The position numbers and the translations under genes were made by a program. Below are positions 31,874 through 35,288 of a DNA stretch of 35,288 bases, piece after piece. The stretch spans positions 1-35,288 of the forward strand of contig DAOPZL010000028.1 of assembly GCA_035353395.1 (NCBI GenBank). Reading direction: 5' to 3'. The stretch comes from UBA1801 sp035353395 (lineage in GTDB: Bacteria; Acidobacteriota; Holophagae; Holophagales; Holophagaceae). The notes beneath the pieces were generated by a model. That model was not told where the DNA came from, searched no databases, and saw nothing but the letters and a program-made list of their open reading frames with translations. The number at the start of each line of letters is the position of its first letter. Position 1 is the stretch's first letter.

Positions 31874-32834
31874 GCAGGCGCCCCCGCGCGTCCGGAAGGT
31901 CGAGCCCCAGCAGCTCGGCCACCGTGGGGGCCACGTCGATCAGTTCGCCTCCGCTGGAGATCTCGACGCCCGCCTTGATGTCCGGGCCCAGCGCCAGCAG
32001 GGCCACGTGCCGGCAGCCCGCGCAGTCGTCGCCGTGCTGGGTGAAGTTCTCCCCGTCGTGGCGGCCGTGATCGTGCGTGATGAACAGGTCGGTCCTGCCG
32101 GCGTAGACAGGATCGGCCTGGAGGGCGTTCCAGATCTCGGCAGCGTGGGCGTCGGAGGCCTTCAGCGCGGCGAGATAGTCGGCCCAGACGCCGGCATGCG
32201 CGGCGGAATCCGGCTGCCTGAGGCTGATCAGCATCAGCCGGGGATGATCGCTGGACAGGATCGCCTCGGCCTTGGCGACGGTCGCCGAATCCGTCCCGTT
32301 CTCAAAGGCCTGCCCGTCAAGGCCGCACCAGAGGGAGGGCTGGTACTGGTCCTTCCCCCGCCAGGCCGTGTCTTCCGTGTCGCCCAGGAGCGCCAGCGTG
32401 TCCTTCGAGGAGACGATCCACGCCTGGTTCCGGTCCAGGCCGCTCGCCTGGAGGAAGTGCTGGAAGATGCCCGCGTGGTCCGGGTGCTGGTTCGTGGATA
32501 GGTTCAGGTATTCCTGGTAGACCCCCGTGAGGATCGCGGTATGGCCGGCCATGGTGTAGGTGTGGTGCGCGTTCTGGAAGCCGGACAGCAGCGTCCCGGC
32601 GGGGGCGAGTGCGGCCAGGTTCGGGATGCAGGCGCGGGTGGGATCTCCCCACATCTCGCTCTGGCGGGGGCCGTCGAGCACGAGGATGACGACGTTCCTG
32701 GCCTGGTAGGCCCTTCCGGAGTGGACGTAGCCCGCCGAGGAGCTGCCTGAGCCTCCGGACCCCCCGCAGGCCGAAGCCGCCAGCAGGCCGAGGACGGCCG
32801 CCAACCCGGACAGGAACTTGCCGAAACGGCCCAT
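31854..32834 (-). CDS. Alkaline-phosphatase-superfamily lipoprotein (type I phosphodiesterase-like)
   Basis: The 326-residue product has an N-terminal lipoprotein signal ending ASAC (Cys23) and a Gly/Ser linker, so it is likely lipid-anchored outside the cytoplasm. The catalytic domain has first metal Asp in 'VVILVLDGPRQSE', nucleophile region 'HHTYTMAGHTAILTG' (Thr), 'QPDSAAHAG', and the metal-binding 'FITHDHGRHDG' and 'CRHVALLALGPD'. This fits phosphodiesterase/phosphomutase/sulfatase-like members; the substrate is not readable. It ends 'IDVAPTVAELLGLDLPDARGRLL', typical of sulfatase/phosphodiesterase tails. ATG at 32834 has GGGAG 6 nt upstream. It overlaps the ureohydrolase 3' end by 20 bp in opposite orientation. 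Confidence 0.82.
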   Translation of the reverse strand: MGRFGKFLSGLAAVLGLLAASACGGSGGSGSSSAGYVHSGRAYQARNVVILVLDGPRQSEMWGDPTRACIPNLAALAPAGTLLSGFQNAHHTYTMAGHTAILTGVYQEYLNLSTNQHPDHAGIFQHFLQASGLDRNQAWIVSSKDTLALLGDTEDTAWRGKDQYQPSLWCGLDGQAFENGTDSATVAKAEAILSSDHPRLMLISLRQPDSAAHAGVWADYLAALKASDAHAAEIWNALQADPVYAGRTDLFITHDHGRHDGENFTQHGDDCAGCRHVALLALGPDIKAGVEISSGGELIDVAPTVAELLGLDLPDARGRLLSELLK

Positions 32835-32852
32835 GGCGTCTCCCTGGTCCGC

Positions 32853-32881
32853 AAGATAGCACGCGGATGGGCCGGTGTCGC
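32853..32881 (-). promoter_or_regulatory. Candidate promoter of the phosphodiesterase-like lipoprotein gene
   Basis: GCGACA (32881-32876), 17 bp, TATCTT (32858-32853) on the minus strand, each 4 of 6 to consensus. It would start transcription about 12 nt before the ATG. The only alternative is read-through from the MFS gene 63 bp upstream. Confidence 0.3.
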
Positions 32882-32897
32882 GTCCGCGGGCCGCGGC

Positions 32898-34532
32898 CTA
32901 CTGCCAGAGGCGCTGCAGGAGCGACGTTTCCTCCTCCACCGCGACCATGTGGCGGGCCCTGGGGCGTCCCGAGGGATCCAGGCGGAAGGCTCTGTCCAGG
33001 ACCTCGCGGTCCGCGTGGGTGTTGCGGAGATGCTGCCTCAGGTGCTCGCCCATGCTGGAGCTGAGGTAGCACTCCATGAAGCGCAGGTGGCCGTCCTCCT
33101 CCCTTCCGGGCTCCTCGAACAGGGCCCAGCGCATGGCGCCGTCACGCAGGCGGAGCCGCCGGACCTCCTGCATGGCCTCGATGAAGGCCTGCCGGTGCTC
33201 CGGCGGAATGCGGAACTCGAGCTGGATCTGGATGGGGCCCGCGTCCAGCGGAATGGGGGTCTCCGAGTGCGGCCTGTCCCGGTGGGGCGACAGGTCCGGC
33301 TCCTCCTCGAAGACGGTGATCCGCAGCCTGCCGATGAGGAGCAGGACGACCAGCATGCCGAGCGCCGAGAGGGCGAACCCGGCCGGGAGCCCGAAGCGCT
33401 CGGCCACGGCGCCCCAGAAGGCCGCCGCCAACGCGCTCGCGCCGCCCCAGGCCATCTGGTAGGCCCCGAAGGCCCGCGCCTTCACCCAGGAGGGGACCGA
33501 GAGCTGGAGGGCGGTGTTGAAGGTGGAAAAGATGGCCAGCCAGCTCATGCCCGCCAGGAACAGGCCGAAGGCCACCACGGGGATGCTGGGAACGAAGGCG
33601 ACGACGAGCTGGGCGGCCACGGCCAGGGTCGTGAAGCCCCCGATCAGCTGGTTGGCCGAATACTTCGCGCGGAGCTTGGGCAGCTGGACGGTGATGGACA
33701 CGGCCCCCGCCCCGATGCAGCCGTAGAGCAGGCCGAACCCGCTGGAGCCCAGCTTCAGCCGGTGGATGGCGAGGGCCGGGAGGAGGGAGAAGATGACGCC
33801 GCTGAACCAGATGTAGCCGATGGTGCGCGCCAGGATGACCTGCACCGGACGGCTGTGGCGCACGTAGCGGAAGCCCACCTTCATGGCGCCCAGGAAGCGT
33901 TCCGCGGGCAGCGAGTGGGACGGGACGGGGCGCTTCCACCGCCCCAGGACCACGACGACCGCCAGGAAGGACACGGCGTTCAGCAGGAAGGCCCATCCCG
34001 CCCCCAGCCATCCGACGACGAGGCCGCCCAGGGCGGGGCCGACGGCCCGGCTGATGTTGTAGCCGGCGCTGTTGAGGGAGACGCCGGCGCTCAGGTCCCG
34101 CTTGGGCAGCAGCTCCGGCAGGATGGCCGCGAACGTCGGCATGCTCATGGACGAGCCGATGCCGATGAGCATGGCCATGACGATCAGGAGCCCCGGCGTG
34201 ATCATGTGGAGGAAGGTGAAGAGGGACAGGGCCGCCGCCACGCACATCATGAAGATCTGGGACGAGATCAGCAGCTTCCGCCGGTCCACGATGTCCGCGA
34301 TGGCCCCCGCGGCCAGCCCGAGCGCCAGGACGGGCAGCGTGCTGCCTGTCTCGATGAGGGCCACCAGGAAGGTGGAGGGGGTGAGCTGGGTCATCTGCCA
34401 CTTCTCGCCCACGCTCTGGACCAGGGAGCCGATGTTGGAGGTCATCGACGCGATCCAGACGGCCAGGAAGATCCTGGATCTCAGGGGCGAGAGGGCGTTC
34501 GGCCTGGGGCTTGCTGCGGCGGGAAGGTCCAT
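32898..34532 (-). CDS. MFS exporter of the PF05977 type with C-terminal soluble domain
   Basis: The 544-residue product has about 12 membrane segments in residues 20-405, starting 'RIFLAVWIASMTSNIGSLVQSVGEKW' and with 'GLAAGAIADIVDRRK' as the MFS loop 2-3 motif. 'LVALIETGSTLPVLALGL' and 'SAGYNISRAVGPALGGLVVG' are typical of the 'transmembrane secretion effector' branch near the EntS enterobactin exporter. Residues about 430-544 form a cytosolic ferredoxin-like-fold candidate (IQIQLEFRIPPEHRQAFIEAM, YLSSSMGEHLRQHLR) resembling antibiotic-biosynthesis-monooxygenase-like tails seen in this branch. The cargo is unknown. The start at 34532 has GGGAG only 1 nt upstream, so the exact start is uncertain. 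Confidence 0.85.
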   Translation of the reverse strand: MDLPAAASPRPNALSPLRSRIFLAVWIASMTSNIGSLVQSVGEKWQMTQLTPSTFLVALIETGSTLPVLALGLAAGAIADIVDRRKLLISSQIFMMCVAAALSLFTFLHMITPGLLIVMAMLIGIGSSMSMPTFAAILPELLPKRDLSAGVSLNSAGYNISRAVGPALGGLVVGWLGAGWAFLLNAVSFLAVVVVLGRWKRPVPSHSLPAERFLGAMKVGFRYVRHSRPVQVILARTIGYIWFSGVIFSLLPALAIHRLKLGSSGFGLLYGCIGAGAVSITVQLPKLRAKYSANQLIGGFTTLAVAAQLVVAFVPSIPVVAFGLFLAGMSWLAIFSTFNTALQLSVPSWVKARAFGAYQMAWGGASALAAAFWGAVAERFGLPAGFALSALGMLVVLLLIGRLRITVFEEEPDLSPHRDRPHSETPIPLDAGPIQIQLEFRIPPEHRQAFIEAMQEVRRLRLRDGAMRWALFEEPGREEDGHLRFMECYLSSSMGEHLRQHLRNTHADREVLDRAFRLDPSGRPRARHMVAVEEETSLLQRLWQ

Positions 34533-34564
34533 GCTCCCAGTGTATGCTGGTTCCCGGGGGCGGC

Positions 34565-35288
34565 ATGTTCGACGGCATCACACTGGGCGGGAAGGTCATC
34601 GCCCCGGCCCTGTTCCTGGCCCCCATGGCGGGCATCACGAACTCCGCCTTCAGGCGCCTGCTCGCGGACTACGGGGGCTACGGCGCCCTCTTCACGGAGA
34701 TGGTCTCGGCGTCGGCCTTCCTGCGGGAGAAGCCGGACCAGTCCCCCTTCACCAGGCGCCGCCCCCAGGAGGGCGCCGTGATCTACCAGTTCCGGATCTC
34801 CGGGGCGGAGGACCTGGAGGCGGTGTTCCGGAAGGCGGAACAGCTGGAAGCGGTCGCCTTCGACCTCAACCTCGGCTGCCCGGCGCCCAAGATCCAGCAC
34901 CAGGCCTCCGGAGCAGCCCTCTTCCGGGACTTCGAGCGCCTGAAGTCCGTGCTCGGACGGATCCGGAAGGTCCACGCGGGGGCGCTGACGGTGAAGTGCA
35001 GGCTGGGGGACGATCCGGACCGCTGGCGCCCGTCCTTCCTGGAGCGGCTCCGGCTGTTCGAGGACCACGGGGTCGAGGCCTTGACCGTCCACCCGCGCTT
35101 CTCCGGCGAGATGCTGAAGCGCCACGCCCGCTGGAGCGAGTTTCCCTGGATCGCCGGGCAGACCCGGATCCCGGTGATCGGGAACGGGGACATCTGCGGC
35201 CCGAAGGATGTCGAAGGCCATCGTGAGTGGTTTTCGCCGCTCGCCGGGATCATGCTGGGGCGGATCGCGGCGGTGAAACCCTGGATCT
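34565..35288 (+). CDS. tRNA-dihydrouridine synthase, Dus family (3' end outside window)
   Basis: About 241 residues run to the window edge without a stop. FMN-barrel start 'LGGKVIAPALFLAPMAGITNSAFRRL' and 'TEMVSASAF' are Dus signatures; the catalytic Cys lies in 'FDLNLGCPAPKIQHQASGAAL'. Later come 'LTVKCRLG', 'VEALTVHPRFSGEMLKRHARW' (His ligand to FMN phosphate/substrate) and 'IPVIGNGDI', followed by 'GIMLGRIAAVKPWI'. Dus enzymes reduce specific uridines of tRNA with NADPH. DusB-like is the nearest match, but the C-terminal tRNA-binding domain that would settle the subtype is missing. The start ATG follows GGGGGCGGC. Only 32 bp separate it from the divergent MFS gene. Confidence 0.9.
   Translation, partial: MFDGITLGGKVIAPALFLAPMAGITNSAFRRLLADYGGYGALFTEMVSASAFLREKPDQSPFTRRRPQEGAVIYQFRISGAEDLEAVFRKAEQLEAVAFDLNLGCPAPKIQHQASGAALFRDFERLKSVLGRIRKVHAGALTVKCRLGDDPDRWRPSFLERLRLFEDHGVEALTVHPRFSGEMLKRHARWSEFPWIAGQTRIPVIGNGDICGPKDVEGHREWFSPLAGIMLGRIAAVKPWI

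Noticed and set aside
1..35288. CRISPR arrays, insertion sequences, phage genes, tRNA or rRNA genes
   Set aside because: No regularly spaced repeats, transposase or integrase motifs, or cloverleaf/CCA-like regions were seen in the spacers on either strand.

Overview
The window is a GC-rich bacterial chromosome segment (clearly well above 60% G+C by eye) that is densely packed with housekeeping, envelope and energy genes. Flagellar motAB, a type IV pilus retraction ATPase, a system II cytochrome c assembly pair (resB/ccsA), an NfnSL-type ferredoxin/NADP oxidoreductase and strong third-position G/C bias suggest a motile, respiring, partly anaerobic Gram-negative bacterium. My best guess is Acidobacteriota of the Holophaga/Geothrix kind, but that is recognition of style and not proof. 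Two runs of exactly 100 N (6372-6471 and 8933-9032) are scaffold gaps. They cut motB, a methyltransferase gene and gluQ, so gene linkage across them is not shown by the sequence.

Layout. 1-6207: the end of a TetR-type regulator, convergent with a tight three-gene RND efflux operon (adaptor, pump, outer membrane channel, all minus strand). 6472-8227: motA-motB on the minus strand, preceded by a good match to a flagellar sigma-28 promoter. 8294-9860: a truncated methyltransferase diverging from a truncated glutamyl-Q tRNA(Asp) synthetase gene. 9909-15842: rpsT (minus strand), then argS, pyrG and tkt on the plus strand. 15973-19912: an orphan KdpD-type sensor kinase convergent with a PilT/PilU ATPase. 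20094-24720: typA, convergent with ccsA-resB. 24835-28014: nfnL and nfnS, with a Crp-family regulator gene upstream in the same orientation. 28300-32834: two unrelated 5'-nucleotidases (SurE and a HAD-IG enzyme) transcribed divergently, followed by a formimidoylglutamase-like ureohydrolase and a convergent phosphodiesterase-like lipoprotein. 32898-35288: an MFS exporter with an extra C-terminal domain, and the start of a tRNA-dihydrouridine synthase gene that runs off the window.

Most of the window is ordinary. The parts that deserve a second look are these. (i) A near-perfect Crp palindrome (TGTGA-N6-TCACT) lies at the start of the Crp-family gene. Its product keeps the DNA-reading residues of Crp but lacks the cAMP phosphate-binding arginine. 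(ii) A sigma-28-like promoter sits in the 66-bp leader of motAB. (iii) The ureohydrolase has Cys where the family has a bridging metal-binding Asp. (iv) Two nucleotidase families are transcribed back to back. (v) CcsA carries a large N-terminal extension. (vi) There is a recurrent set of long GC-rich intergenic hairpins. I found no CRISPR array, insertion sequence, prophage gene, tRNA or rRNA.
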